From Anastatus disparis (taxonomy: Eukaryota; Arthropoda; Insecta; Hymenoptera; Eupelmidae), in assembly GCA_017163975.1 (NCBI GenBank), contig JAFFSR010000229.1:10186001-10250000 (forward strand): DNA of 64,000 nucleotides, read 5' to 3'. Under the pieces are notes generated by a model, which ran no database searches, was not told where the DNA came from, and saw nothing but the letters and a program-made list of their open reading frames with translations. The position numbers were made by a program, and so were the translations under genes. Below are positions 1 through 12,374 of this stretch, one piece after another (within the stretch, counting starts at the first letter, position 1; each line of letters starts with the position of its first letter).

Positions 1-1930
1 ATTTTCCTCAACTTTGACATTCGATGGTGATTCTTCATCATAATCATCAATCGTATCATCTAGAGAATATTAGGATTTAGATCTAAAGATTAAGGATATC
101 TAAATCTAATCTATCATTAAGATTTTAAGAATTTTTAAAATGACAAAATGGTATAAAATCACAATATTTGTTAAATTTATATTTATGTCCCGAGATTGTG
201 TAAGTATTAATTATAAATATTCTCAATGAATAACTTCATTAACTTTAAGATTTTATATAGATAAAATTGAGCGAAAAAAATTTATTTATTTAAATATAGT
301 TAATCGAAATTGAAAAAATCATCTTAATTTTTTTGATATTATATCACAATTGTGCAAAAATTAAAAACTGTTCAGAATAGTATAAACAAAGTTGCACTTG
401 TCGTATAACTATATACTTATCATAATTTTAAAATTCAATTATTGTGTTTTACTGATTAATAAATGAGCTGGATGTTAAAGCGAAAGTCATTTCGAGTAAT
501 TGCATAAAATATTAGTGCTTAGTCAGATTTTATTAAATAAATATTAGAATTGATATGACGCTTGCATTAAATTATTGATTATAAAATATAACATCATGTA
601 TACTTTACATGTTAGAAACAGTGGGTTACCAAATTTCATTACCTGATTTGATAGGTAACTTATTAGACGATGTAGAATATCTAATGTTATATCGCAACTT
701 TTTATGAGTTATTGATGGAGTAGTTTTAAAAATGCGGTCATCAGAATTGGTGCACTTATGAGCTGCCTTTTTTTTATTTTTGTTAATACGGGACTGTAGC
801 CGAAAATTTATTGTTACTTCTTTTTCTTGTTTATCTGTCATCCCAGCGTGTATAACATATTTGGACCGTTTTTTATTCTCTAAAAATATACAAAATTATA
901 ATTTATATGCGAATCGATTATGACATAATATTGAATCAGAACATTTAAGTTATAAAATTATTTTATCAATGACTGAAACTAACCCAAAGTATCGTAGAAA
1001 GTCGGTAACTTGATATCCTTATTACATAATAAATAATTGACGATAGCCAGGCAAAAGTATGATCGTCGATATTTATCATATTTTGCCTCGTGGAAGAAGG
1101 TCTCTAATGGTAAGATATCATTTTGTTTTGATGATTTTAAGTTGATGATAGCCGATAGTTTTGGGGTCAAACCCAATTTCAAATCTAGTGTGTCGTTGAT
1201 GAATTTTTCGATTTCCTGTACCAACGACGTATCAAGTTGCTTTCGTTCCAAATAATTGCACAGTGATTTTATAATTGTGAGTCCGGTTCGGAATGCAATC
1301 GCGAACCCAATAGGCCATATTTCACCTAATTTTGTTTCGAATTCCTCAGTGTGTGGTAATGAACCTGTTGATATCAATAGAATTATATTCAACTTAGACG
1401 ATTTCTTGGAATAAATACAAATATCATAAACGGTGTAATTAGATTAAATATATATTAATAAAAATACCTATTAATTTATGCAAATCCTTGGAAAAGTAAT
1501 AATTATACGCATGTCCCATTTCACTTAAATTTCTAAGAGTTATTTTTTCTTGCATATTAATTTTGGGAGCTAAACAATTCCATTGAAACTGTTTGATAGC
1601 CTCCCAAAAGTTTTTTTCGCAGATAGCATATGATGGAGTGCTAGAATCGATGTAACCAATTTTTTCGAAGTACCCTTTTTTTATAATCGCATATAACAAA
1701 TTTCTATATAGAAAAAAGGAATTGATTCTAAGATTAGCTCTACGCTTTTCTACTGCGTCCGTATTTTTTAAGATTACGTCGCTGTCAATGTTCTCATTTT
1801 TATAAAAGATTATTGAATCGGAAACGTAGAATGCGACAAGACGGTCCAATAATCTATTATTTGTAAAATATTTGCTGTATCGTATTTTTGATTCATCGAT
1901 TGCAATATTCATGTTAGTTCCGTTCGGCAT
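1..1930 (-). CDS. Gene A1: N-terminal-module family member, 3' end beyond window
   Basis: Function not recognised. Hand-spliced exons on the minus strand: 1930..1468 (ATG start), 1364..984, 879..643 and a fourth exon from 59 running off the window. Introns have GT/AG ends (GTATTT, GTTAGT, GTAATG donors; CAACAG, TTTTAG, TCTCTAG acceptors) and all junctions are phase 1. Exon 1 encodes about 154 residues with conserved YSKYF, ILKNTDAV and YNYYFSKDLH stretches; exon 2 gives 127 residues with EFETKLGEIWPIGFAIAF and FYDTLG; exon 3 is lysine-rich. The last visible exon reads DDTIDDYDEESP, resembling the acidic run that ends the repeat exon of the paralogues. Three paralogues (A2, A3, A4) keep the same exon lengths (exon 2 is 381 nt in all four), which supports real coding sequence. 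No signal peptide or known domain is visible. The 3' end cannot be judged. Confidence 0.6.
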
Positions 1931-1999
1931 GTTGCATGCTAAATATCTAAAACCAATTGATTAAGGAAATTAGTTTGAGTGAGATATAATTAAATAAAA

Positions 2000-2380
2000 T
2001 CGTAAATAAATTCGAAAGATTACGTGATGTAATTTAATAAATTAATGTCAAAATTTCCGGATTTTATAAGTTTGAAATAATTAGTTAATAAAATTAGTAT
2101 GAACTGAATCTAATAGGTTTCAATTAATAACAGTGATGGTTAATCAATATCTTTCGTTAATAGTAATTTGATGTTAGATTCTCTAAAATTACAAATGTAT
2201 ATGATAAAAGATTATGTTCATAATAAATGATTTAAGTTAATGAAAAAAATTATGTTAGGATCCGATAATAATTCTATGACTTTGTACAGAGATAACATTT
2301 TCTAAAAAAATATAAATTTTCTTTCTTGCTGTGAGGTTAGTTACATTGTGAATTTTTTGAAAATTTAGATAAACTATGAT

Positions 2381-2439
<59 letters not shown>

Positions 2440-5120
2440 AATAGATTATAAATTGGACAATTCTGTTCATGTTTAATCAATTAAATTGCTTGCAAATAAT
2501 GCATGAGTTAAGGTGAATATTAAGTTAATTTTCAAATATAAAAATTAGTTGAGATGTAAAATGCGATAAAATATTTCGTGTGAATAAGAAATGTTAGAAA
2601 TTTAATTAAATCTAGAATTGAAAAGAATTGATTAATTTTTGTTGGTCATTTTTTATTTACAAACGCACTTGATAATTGACATACATCAGTTTGTTATCGC
2701 TGAATTGGAATAAATTTGGAGAGGAAAATCGTTGTGTCATGAAAACTTTAAAGAAATTTTCAAATACGAATACTTTAATTAGATGGTATAGTATATACCT
2801 TATTTACTAGATAAGAATAGCTAAATATTTTCTCAAAAGTCATTTATAATTAGTGATACTTGCCGATTTGAAATTGCATTAAACAACGATTACATTCTTA
2901 CGAACTGTATTATTGATTTACATCTATTAATCGATATTGTCAACAGATTTTTATGAATAAGCAAAGGATTCTTGCTCGCGCTGAATAAACTTTAATTCAT
3001 TTACACCTAACAAATCGATCAAACAACAAAATAGTTCAAATTAATTATTTTTACACTGGTAGATTTAATTATTCCTAGGATGTGCAAATCATATTTATAT
3101 AAAAAGTTGTTCATCGATTTTATTAACACCAACGTAATAATGCGAAATTTAACCTTGTTTAATAATTTACCAAGTATTTTTAATTATAATTAAACAAATT
3201 AATCTTTGCCGATTACATTAAATTAATTAAACACTGTTTTTAATTTTGAAAATATTTTCGGATCATTATAGTAAAAAATATACCGACTGAATTATCTGAA
3301 CCATTATCGCATAAATTTTCGTCTAGTTTACAACATTTTCTAAAATTATTCTGCATGTCAATAACGTCAAGGGCATATTTTCAACGAGCTATGACCCTAA
3401 AAAAAATAAAAACACGTAACCAGTGATTCCACAAATTTTCAACGTTATGCTATTAAGTTTTTTCGTGTTTCTAACATTAAAATTTTAATGCAGTTATTTT
3501 TTCAAAGTTTTTTTAATTGAATCATTTTTATATTAATTTCAAGTAAAATTAATCAAAACCAATCAGCAAATAAAAAATTTTTCATTTTTTGATTATCTCT
3601 AATAAAAATATATTTTCACAATATTAACGTTTAGTCAACCGTTTCGAACAAGATTTCACACATCTACAATTTAAAACGGTAGTTAATTTGGTCGACCACT
3701 TACTTCTTTTTTATTTAAATGCTGTTAACTAATTATGCAACGGAAACTTTTCAAACTCAAAAACTGCTTCTTTGTTGTCGTTTGAAATTTAACACTGTAT
3801 CCTTGCGTTGGCAAGTTCCAAATACGTAATATTACACAATATTGCTTTATTTATATTGCAATTTGAACGATCACATTTCTCGCGTAAAAAAACATCTATT
3901 ATATTGTTTTTGCTTTGTATTTATTTTGCAAGCTCAACCAATGCACTAAATCACAAATTTTTTTTCACGAAACAGGCTACGTTGATAATCACAATTATTA
4001 ATTTACCATCTTAATGCTTTCAAACGAAAATTGCAGTTATTTGATTATTTTAAATATATATTTAGTTTTTAAATGTACTGTGTTTACCAGTGAGAATTAT
4101 GCATTCGACAATATTGTTGTGCGTTGATATACGCGGCGACTGAAACTTTCTGCTTCTAGACTATATGAAATTCATTTTTTCAAACAGTGCGCCATCTATA
4201 TCTGCAGAATTCATTTTTACATATATATTTTTTTTAAGTAAAAGTTATTATTAAAATGATAATATTATTAATAAAAAATTTCATAATTACTTGTTAGGTT
4301 TCAGTTATATCATAAAAATCCATTATCTCGAGAATATTTCAAAATTTTTATCACATTTTAAAAACAGCATCATAAATGTGGTAAAAATTTCAAAATTATT
4401 TACTATTTCTAAATCGAGATACTAGGATTTTTAAAACTGCAATTAATATTTACGATAAAAATTGTAATTTCATAGTGAAAAATGTGTATTTATAAATTGC
4501 TCAATAGTTTATTAATGTTTCATAACCCGCATAATTTATCTTTAATTACTGCACGTTATAACCAATTGACAAACACACTTAAATTTTCAAGAAAAATTCA
4601 ATCTTTCATATAATTTGTAATATATCTAAAAAGGTAATTGTCGCAAGATAAGGAAATATTTGAAATATATGAATAAAAAAATATTTTATTTAATTTTATT
4701 TTTAATCAGTGCATTTATTTGGTTATCAAGTCAACTGTGTAATATAATTAATTTGTCTCGTAATGCTACATAATAAGCTAGTTTGAGTGTAGCTGACGTT
4801 TCTAGAAGTAAAATACGGAATATTTCAATAAAATTTTCTATCCTTTCGGAGTAACTTGGTAAATTATATACATAAAAAGGAAATTTTCAGGTGAGAAAAA
4901 GAAAGAACCTCTTATTAGTTTAATACTTATATAACTAAAGAGAAAAGTAAAAGCTCTATAATAACTCAATATATTATTTATTTCGTAGCTCGAGATAGCA
5001 CAAAAGTAAAATTAGTTCCGATTTTTTTAACAATGATAAAGCGTTAAGTCCTAATCGCTCGTATACTCTTATTTACAGCGCGAGTGCTAAGAAATAAAAA
5101 ACTAATCTAACTTACGTACT
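2000..5120. other. Non-coding flank of the segmental duplication, copy 1
   Basis: No convincing gene. The stretch around 3060-4140 matches 10,730-12,000 and parts of 17,950-20,460 (for example a shared run on the theme TTACCAAGTATTT at about 3169 and 10,829, and the block AACTGCTTCTTTG at about 3761, 11,281 and 19,505), so it is duplicated upstream flank of the A-type genes. About 0.9 kb from 4200 to 5120 has no counterpart in copy 2 and is either inserted here or lost there. Open frames here are short and not conserved between copies. Confidence 0.55.
2391..2437. repeat. (AT)n microsatellite
   Basis: Uninterrupted alternating AT for about 46 bases. It creates a spurious Ile/Tyr-rich frame on the minus strand. 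Confidence 0.95.
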
Positions 5121-5316
5121 GTAAGAAAGAAAAGGCTCGCGAACAAGCTGAAGCTCGAACTTTTATACATAGAAAGCTTTTCTTTATCTCTCTTATACAA
5201 ATAGTGGGAATTTTGAACGTCGCGTGCGCTTGCTTCCGGTAAGTTTCAGAGTTCAAGGTTTTATTAAACCGTCTCGCTCGTACTTATAAAAAAAATTCAC
5301 ACATTCACAATCTTAT

Positions 5317-5520
5317 TTTTTTTTAACGTCGCTATATTTATGCTATGCTATTTTTGCTACGCTAATCAGCGACGGAGCTCGTAACTGTGTTTGTGAACTT
5401 CAGTACATGTAACGTACAGTGGTGCTTGCATGATTCAGCCGAGAGCGGGATTCAAACTCAGAACCCCGAGATTACGAATCCAACGCTCTACCGAATGAGG
5501 CACAGACCGACTCGATGTAT
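5317..5520 (-). mobile_element. tRNA-derived SINE, family 1, reverse orientation
   Basis: Read on the minus strand it has a tRNA-like head (box A-like TGCCTCATTCGG, box B-like GAATCCCGCTC), a body passing through GGAGCTCGT, and an oligo-A end after GCGACGTT. It is flanked by a 10-base target-site duplication ACAATCTTAT (5307-5316 and 5521-5530). The paralogous segment at about 12,254 has the site only once, as AGATCTTATGTAG, so this insertion came after the segmental duplication. Related copies lie at 29,303 and 41,674 in plus orientation. Confidence 0.85.
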
Positions 5521-5879
5521 ACAATCTTATGTAGATCACGCGCTTACGATATTTTCAACAGCGAAAAAAAATAAGTTTTCGCTGTTGTTTTTGAATAAAA
5601 AAATTAAATTAAACTAAAAAAAATATGTGATGTAAAAATTTATTAAAGAAATATAAAAATGAATAATTTTATGATGAATAATTAATATAATAACGGTAAA
5701 TACATAAATAAATCGATTAATAATAAAATAATAACAAAAAATAAGAATTGAAAAAAATAGATATGATCAATAAATTTAATAAATAAATCTAAACATCATG
5801 GAAATAATTTTATGAATGTTTTAATAAACAGAAATACATAATAAAGTTAATTGTATTTAATTAAAACTTACAATATTGC

Positions 5880-5991
5880 TTTTTGTGATACGAGATGCGG
5901 CTTTCTCTTTATTTCTCGCTAAAATTATTAGTTTTTGAAAATTATTAATTCTTTGATTAGAAAAGAACAGAGATATATGACCTCTTCTTAA
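5880..5991. mobile_element. Half copy of a TTAA-ended foldback MITE
   Basis: It matches the right arm of the palindromic elements at 23,293 and 35,634: GATACGAGATGCGGC, then CTTTGATTAGAAAAG and a GACCTCTTCTTAA end. The left arm is missing, so this is a solo arm. Confidence 0.7.
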
Positions 5992-6619
5992 CGTCAAAAT
6001 TGATAATTGCGACTAGTAGGTATGTAGAAAAAATAGACCTGGTAAAAATGTGAATTTGTTATACTAAAGTAGGTACATAATGCAATTATGCTAAAGAATT
6101 AATATAACTTATGACGAAATTTGCAATACAATTTACAATAAATTTTAGAAGCCAAAATATGTTTATGTAATCATTACTGTTATAATATAATTATTACTGT
6201 GAAAATCTTTAATTAAATGAAATACAAATCGAGAAAAATAAATTTGATATTTTATTATCGACAGGAAAATCGAATTTTGGGTAAATTTTTATTTTGTTCC
6301 ATATTAATTTCTCTTTTAATTAGAAAAAAAACAGTACTATATATTTATTATAAAACTTACAGACATATATTCGTTATAAAAGTTATAAACATATATTCAT
6401 TATAAAACTTACAAACTAATTGAACTTAGTTACATGTTTAACTACTTAAACATAATTAAACTAAATGTATTCTCAGGTAACGTAGAATTTTACTTAATAA
6501 AATATAACTCTTAATCTCTTTTTTGCGTCTTAAATACAGTACATTTAAGTTCATAACTTAATTTGTAGTAGACTTTGCATTTAAATAAGTGTCATTTAAA
6601 ATTTTATAAAAAATGTTTG
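5992..6619. other. Intergenic stretch downstream of gene A2
   Basis: Very AT-rich. It holds short direct repeats of the type TATAAAACTTACA (6350-6420) shared with about 12,770-12,840 and 40,290, which marks it as part of the segmental duplication. No conserved frame seen. Confidence 0.5.
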
Positions 6620-9600
6620 TTAATCTACTTCCATCTTAACAGTAAAATTCATTAATTTCCTTAATGAATCTATTCTCTCTTCAAACACAACTTTGTCTTC
6701 CTTAGTTTTTATTTTTCCAGATCCACAGAGCTTCATTAAATACTCATAGCTGTTAGCCAAATGCTCTTTTCTTTTTCTCAAATTTTCTGGTTTGAACCCT
6801 TTGAAGATCTGGGGCTCAAGGACTAGTAATTTTTTGTAAGTCTACAATTATTAATTTATCATAAATCAACTTACAATAAGTCATGAAATTATGGTTAAAA
6901 CAATATATTTGATAAATGATGAATTCATTAAAAAATAATAAAATTTCATCGACTTACACAATCTTTCTGTAGATTATCAGGATTATTCAATATAAATTTT
7001 ATTAAATATTTATCCTTTATTTCATCCCATCGTAACAAAGTTTCATTGTTCATTAATGTATAAAAAATTTCGCTGGTAATAGCATCACCTTAAAAATTAA
7101 AAATTCATAAATTACAGATAGTTGTAAAACAATGATTATAATGAAAAAATGTAGTTTACTTTTATTATTTTGCTTAGGTGATTCATCATCAGAATCATCA
7201 ATTGTAATGATTGTAGGCCTTTGGTCTCCAAAATTTCCTGATGATGTAATGTTTTCAGGAATAGATGATGTAGTATTTTCAGGAATTTGTGATCTAGCAT
7301 TTATTGGTAAATCTTCATCAGTATCATCAATTGTGATGATATTAGTATTGAGTATTGAAGACCTTTGGACTTCAAAATTTTTTGTAATGGAATCAATCAT
7401 CGGACTAGAGGTAATTTCAAAAGATTCACGAGTTTTGATTGAACTTCTTGATAATATTGTGTCTTCAGGAATTTCTGATTTAATATTTGTTAGTAATTCT
7501 TCATTAGAATCATCAATTGTAATGATTGTAAACCTTTGGTCTCCAAAATTTTCTGTTGCAGAATCAATATTATGACTGGAGGTAATTTCAAAAGATTCAC
7601 GAGTTTTGATTGAACTTCTCGATGATATTGTGTCTTCAGGAATTTTTGATTTAATATTTGTTAATAATTCTTTATTAGAATCATCAATTGTAATATCAGT
7701 ACTTAGTATTGAAGACTGCTGGTCTCCAAAATTTTTCATAATAGAATCATTCATCTGACTAGAGGCAATTCCAGAAGATTCACGAGTTTCGATTAAATTA
7801 CTTGATGATATTATGGTTTGAAGAATTTGTGATAATTTATTAATTGTTGATTCCTGAGTATTATTTTCCACCATTTTATCTTGTAATTTTACAACTTCTA
7901 TATTCTCTACGCCTAAAAAAAGTTTCATTAATAAAAATAGTAATAAAAAACAAATTAGTTAATGAAATACACTTGTATTATTTTTGGTTGATTCTTCGCC
8001 ACTGGATTCTCGAGAAGAATAATATATTAAAATGAATATTAAAATTTAGATCTAAAGAATAAGGATATTTGAATTTTATCTATCATTAAGATTTAAAGAA
8101 TCTCTGAAATGGCAAAATGGTATTGTATAGACTTTTCTCTCGTGTGTAAATCACGATATTTGTATAATTTATATTTACGTCCTGAGATTAGGTACGTTGA
8201 CTTAAATACATAGTACCAAAATACTAAAGATTTTATGTAGGAAATCAAATTGAAAGAAAAAGATTAATTTAAATAATAATTTTTCAATTTATCATAATTT
8301 TTCAATTTAATGATTGGGTTTTAATAACTGGCGAATGAGCTGGTTAAGCGAAAGCAATTTCAAGTGATTGCATAAAACATTAGTGCTTAGTCAGATTTGA
8401 TTAAATAAATATTAAAATTGTTATGACGCTTAGATATAAATAAATTCGTAAAATTAACTTACTTATTGAGCTTCATAATACAACATCAAGTTATAAAAGT
8501 TATTTTTATTTGAAGGATGTACTCACGCGATCATAATCTACTTTTAAAAAAAACATATCGAAATACTATCACAAAGAAATTCAAACTTTTATTTGTTAAT
8601 ATTACTAATAACACCATTGATTTGCATTTATATGAGCACAGATTTTACGTTTAAACTTGATATCAAGACATAGGTTTATAATATAAGATGTTAAGCTAAG
8701 CACTGCAAAAGCAAAAAAAAATTGATCAGTAAAAAAAATTGAAGTTTGTAGTATAGAAAGTTCTCGACCGATTTAACGAATATTCAGCGTATTTTTTAAC
8801 TATATTACTTTGATTATAAAATATATCATTTAGCCTTCACATATTAGGAATAATAGATTGCAAAATTTCATTACCTGCTTTGTCTAATAATTTCGATGTA
8901 GAATTTCTATTGTTATATCGGTATTTTTTATGAATTTTTGATGAAATAGGTTTAGAAATGCGACTATCAGAATTAGTGAACTTTTGAGTGAATTTTTTTC
9001 TTCTTCTGACGGTACGGGATTGTTGCAGAAAACGTATTTTCGCTTCCTGTTCTTGTTTATCCGTCATTCCAGCGTGTATGTCATATTTGGACCGTTTTGA
9101 ATTCTCTGAAAATATACATAATTATTATTTATATGTGAGTCGATTATTAATACAGATTGATTAGGACATAATATTAAAACAGAACAAATAAGTTATAAAA
9201 TGATTTTATTAATGATTGAAGCTTACCCAAAGTATCGTAAAAAGTCGGTAATTTAATATTCTTATTATATAATAAGTAATTTACGATAGCCAAGCAAAAG
9301 TATGAACATCGATATTTATCAGATTTTGCATCGTGGAAGAAGGTCTGCCATGGCAGGACATCATTTCGTTCAGACAGCTCTAAACTGATAATGGCTCGTA
9401 GTTCTGGGGCCAAACCTAATTTTAAATTTAGTGTGTTCATGATGAAATTTTCAATCGCCTGGACCAACGAAGGATTAGGTTGATTTCGTTCCAAATAATT
9501 GCATAACGTTTTTATGATTAGGAGTCCAGTTCGGAATGCAATCGCGAACCAAATAGGCCATATTTCACCTAATTTTGTTTCAAATTCCTTGGTGAACGGT

Positions 9601-10163
9601 GTTAAACCTGTTAATATGATCAATACAGAATAAAATTTATTGTAAACGTAACGATTACTTGGGTTAAATGCAAAATATCATAAATGATGAACAATACCTA
9701 TTAATTGGTGTAAATCCTTGGAAAAGTAATAATTATACACGTGTCCCTTTTGACTCAGATTATTAACAGTCGTTTTTGCTTGGATATTACTTTGAACGGA
9801 GACTAAAGAATTCCATTGAAATTGTTTCATAGCCTCCTTAAAGTTGGTTTCACATATAGCATATGATGGAGTGTTAGAATCGGTGGAACCAATATTTTTG
9901 AAGTATCCTTTTTTTATAATTTCATATAAAAAATTTCTATATTGAAAATAGGTATTTACTTTATAGCAAGCATCACGCCCATCTACGGCGTCCGTATTTT
10001 TTAGGATTACGTCGCTGTCAATATTCTTATTTTTATGAAAGATTATTGAATCAGAAATGTAAAATTTTACAAGAAGGGCCAATAATTCATCATTTGCAAA
10101 ATATTTGCTGTATAATGTTTTGGATTCGTCGATTGAAATATCCATGTAAGTTTTGTTCGACAT
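6620..10163 (-). CDS. Gene A2: complete member with multi-SIM-like repeat exon
   Basis: Function not recognised; this is the most complete A-type gene. Exons: 10163..9698, 9607..9227, 9105..8875, a tentative 36-nt exon 8008..7973, 7912..7160, 7088..6958, 6841..6620 (TAA). Total 740 codons including the 36-nt exon, 728 without it. All junctions are phase 1 except the last, which is phase 0. Exons 1-3 form the family's N-terminal module; exon 3 carries a basic RTVRRRKKF cluster that could be a nuclear signal. The 251-codon exon has four imperfect repeats built on TRESFEITSS, NFGDQ and an acidic SUMO-interacting-motif-like run (TDITIDDSN, FTIITIDDSN, NIITIDDTDEDL, TIITIDDSDDESP). The last two exons encode about 117 residues, highly charged and probably helical (TLMNNETLLRWDE; KTKEDKVVFEERIDSLRKL). 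The same 3' exons end the long gene at 42,229-47,860. A nuclear SUMO-binding scaffold is an inference from motifs only. Confidence 0.65.
7160..7912 (-). repeat. Coding repeats: SIM-like modules in gene A2
   Basis: Four degenerate protein modules of about 45-60 residues within one exon. Each has a Ser/Thr-rich part (TRESFEITSS), an N-F-G-D-Q or N-F-E-V-Q element and a hydrophobic/acidic run such as I-I-T-I-D-D-S. The hydrophobic-hydrophobic-x-hydrophobic pattern followed by D/S/E fits the known SUMO-interacting motif. Related exons lie at 14,676, 14,355, 14,031 and 43,383. Confidence 0.7.
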
Positions 10164-10199
10164 GTTACGTACTAAATATCTAAAATAAATTGGTTAAGG

Positions 10200-12290
10200 A
10201 AATTAGATTGTGTGAAATATAATCATATGAAATCACTTGTATATAAATTCAAGAAACCATATTGAGAACGTGAGGTAACTTAATAAATTATTGTAAAAAT
10301 TTCCAATTTTGAAAGTTTAAAATAACCAGTTGAAAAAAAACGAACTATGGAAAATTATTTATACGAATTGCTCCAAAATCGAGCAACTATGGCTCATACT
10401 GGATATTAAGTATGAACCGAATCTAATAGGTTTTAATTAACAGCAGTGATGGTAAATCAATATTTTTCGTTATTGGTAACATAATATCAGATTCTATAAA
10501 ATGACAAATGAATGTAACGAGAGATTAATATAATAAACTGTTTATTAAAACCATATTTTCATGATTCTACCCGTTATTAGCCTAATTAAGTGCAATTGAA
10601 CTTAAATAACAATCTACTTTTTGCCTGAAGATTTTTACAAATTTATATATAATCGGTTATTCGGACGTTAGCGTATAAAAGACTCTGTGATTCAACATCA
10701 AAAACCAATATAAGTTGTTTAAATATTTAGAATTCTAATAATTATTCCTAAATGTTTATATAGAAAGTTATTCATCGGTTTTATTAACGCCAATGTGATA
10801 ATGCAAAATTTAACTCTGTATAATAATTTACCAAGTATTTGTAATCATAAATAAACAAAGCAATCTTTGTTGATTACATTAAATTAATTTTCATTATCAA
10901 AGAACTATACTATCGGATCATCAACAGTGAAAAATATAACGAGTGAATTATCGAAATCATTATCATTAATAAACCCACTTATAAATTTTCGTCCAGTTTA
11001 CTAAAATTGTTTAAATTCTTTTACATATTAATAACGTTAAGAGCATATTTTTATTGAGTTGTGACCATCAAAAAAAAAGAAATAATAACAATAATAACAA
11101 GACCTAATTAGTGAAACTACATATCGGCGTGTTTGTTTGTATACTGATGTTTATTGGTATACCTTATTGCTACGCCGATTATTAATAGTCAGCCGTTTCT
11201 AGCAAGATAAGAGGCTAATTTTTTCTTTTTTGTTTAAATGCTATTAACTGATTATGTAAAGAGAACATTTAGAAATTCGAAACTGCTTCTTTGCTGTCGT
11301 TCATTTGATTGCCAGCTTGAAATTAAACACTGTATCGTTGTCTTGGCAAGTTCCGCATTACACAGTATTGTTTCTTTTATATTACAATTTGAATGATATT
11401 GTTTCTCGCGTAAAAAATTATTTTTTTACACAGTGGATACTTTACTCCCTCCTAGCGAACAGTAAAGTACCCACTGTACGCTGCCTGTGTAAAAAAATCG
11501 TATATTCACCATGGGAGTAAATGAAAAATGCCTTGAATCGTATGTTTATCACCCTCGCCTCCGGCTCGGGTGCTAATTTACATACGATTTCAGACATTTT
11601 TCGTTTTTACTCCCTAGGTGAATAATATACTATTTTATATGGTTTTTGCTTTTTATTTATTTTACGAGCTCAACCAATACACTATATCGTTCTTATAACG
11701 GAATAATAACCACATTAATTTATTTTTCCACAAAATAGGCTACATCAATAATCAACTATTCTAGAAAGTTTCCTTTCAGACATTTTCGCGTGAATATTCG
11801 TCCGTTATTGCAGTAGAATAAAAGAATATTAGGCAATTATTGATTTACTATTTTAACTTTTTTAACGAAAATTGCATTTTATCAATATTAATTAAAGTTA
11901 TTTCGTTCTATTCAGCACTTTAATGTATATATATTTTCCAACGAAGATTATGTCTACATATATGCTCGACTATTGTTGCCCGTTGATACACGACGACTGA
12001 AACTTGCTGCTTTTAAACCATCTGTATATGATATTCCTTTCAAACAGAGCGCCATCAGCACAGCTAAGAAAGAAAAGGCTCGCAAGAAACCTGAAGTTTG
12101 GACTTTTATACACAGAAAGCTAAACTATATCTTTCCCACAAATAGTAAGAAATTTAAAAGCCGCGTGCGCTCGCTTTCATTAAGTTTCAACGTTCAGAGT
12201 TTTATCAAATTGCCTCATTCGCACTAAAAAAAATTTGAAAAATACATACGTAAGATCTTATGTAGCTCACGTACTTATGATATTTTCAAC
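10200..12290. other. Non-coding flank of the segmental duplication, copy 2
   Basis: Homologous to 2000-5290 in copy 1, including 12,070-12,233 against 5127-5290 (GAAAGAAAAGGCTCGC then TTTATACA). The small frame at 11,973-12,227 lies in this shared stretch, but the copy-1 counterpart does not keep it open, so I do not call a gene. It contains the double-hairpin element at 11,417. Confidence 0.5.
11417..11632. mobile_element. Double-hairpin MITE-like insertion
   Basis: Two adjacent imperfect palindromes: one bounded by TTTTTTTACACAGTGG and GCCTGTGTAAAAAAA, the other by ATTCACCATGGGAGTAAA and TTTTTACTCCCTAGGTGAAT. Paralogous segments lack it (about 3885 and 19,645), so it is an insertion. A second copy with the two hairpins in the other order is at 28,135. 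Confidence 0.7.
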
Positions 12291-12309
12291 AGCCTGTTTT
12301 ATACAGTGT

Positions 12310-12374
12310 AGCAAACTTTGCCGCACTGTATAAAACAGCGCTGAGTAATATGTTAACGTAAACATAAGTTTCAT
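12310..12374 (-). pseudogene. Truncated relic of the small secreted-peptide gene
   Basis: The minus strand starts with ATG and reads MKLMFTLTYYSALFYT, matching the signal-peptide start of the gene at 39,685-39,876. The rest is lost or replaced by a small inverted repeat on CTGTTTTATACAGTG. The flank on the high-coordinate side (CCAACTATG to about 12,520) matches the flank of the intact gene. Confidence 0.6.

Noticed and set aside
5387..5617. 76-codon plus frame
   Set aside because: It runs through the reverse-oriented SINE; the flanking target duplication explains the sequence better.
7132..7575. 147-codon plus frame rich in Ser, Val and Ile
   Set aside because: Antisense shadow of the repeat exon of gene A2; similar shadows occur at 13,638 and 42,780 and none has splice or start context.
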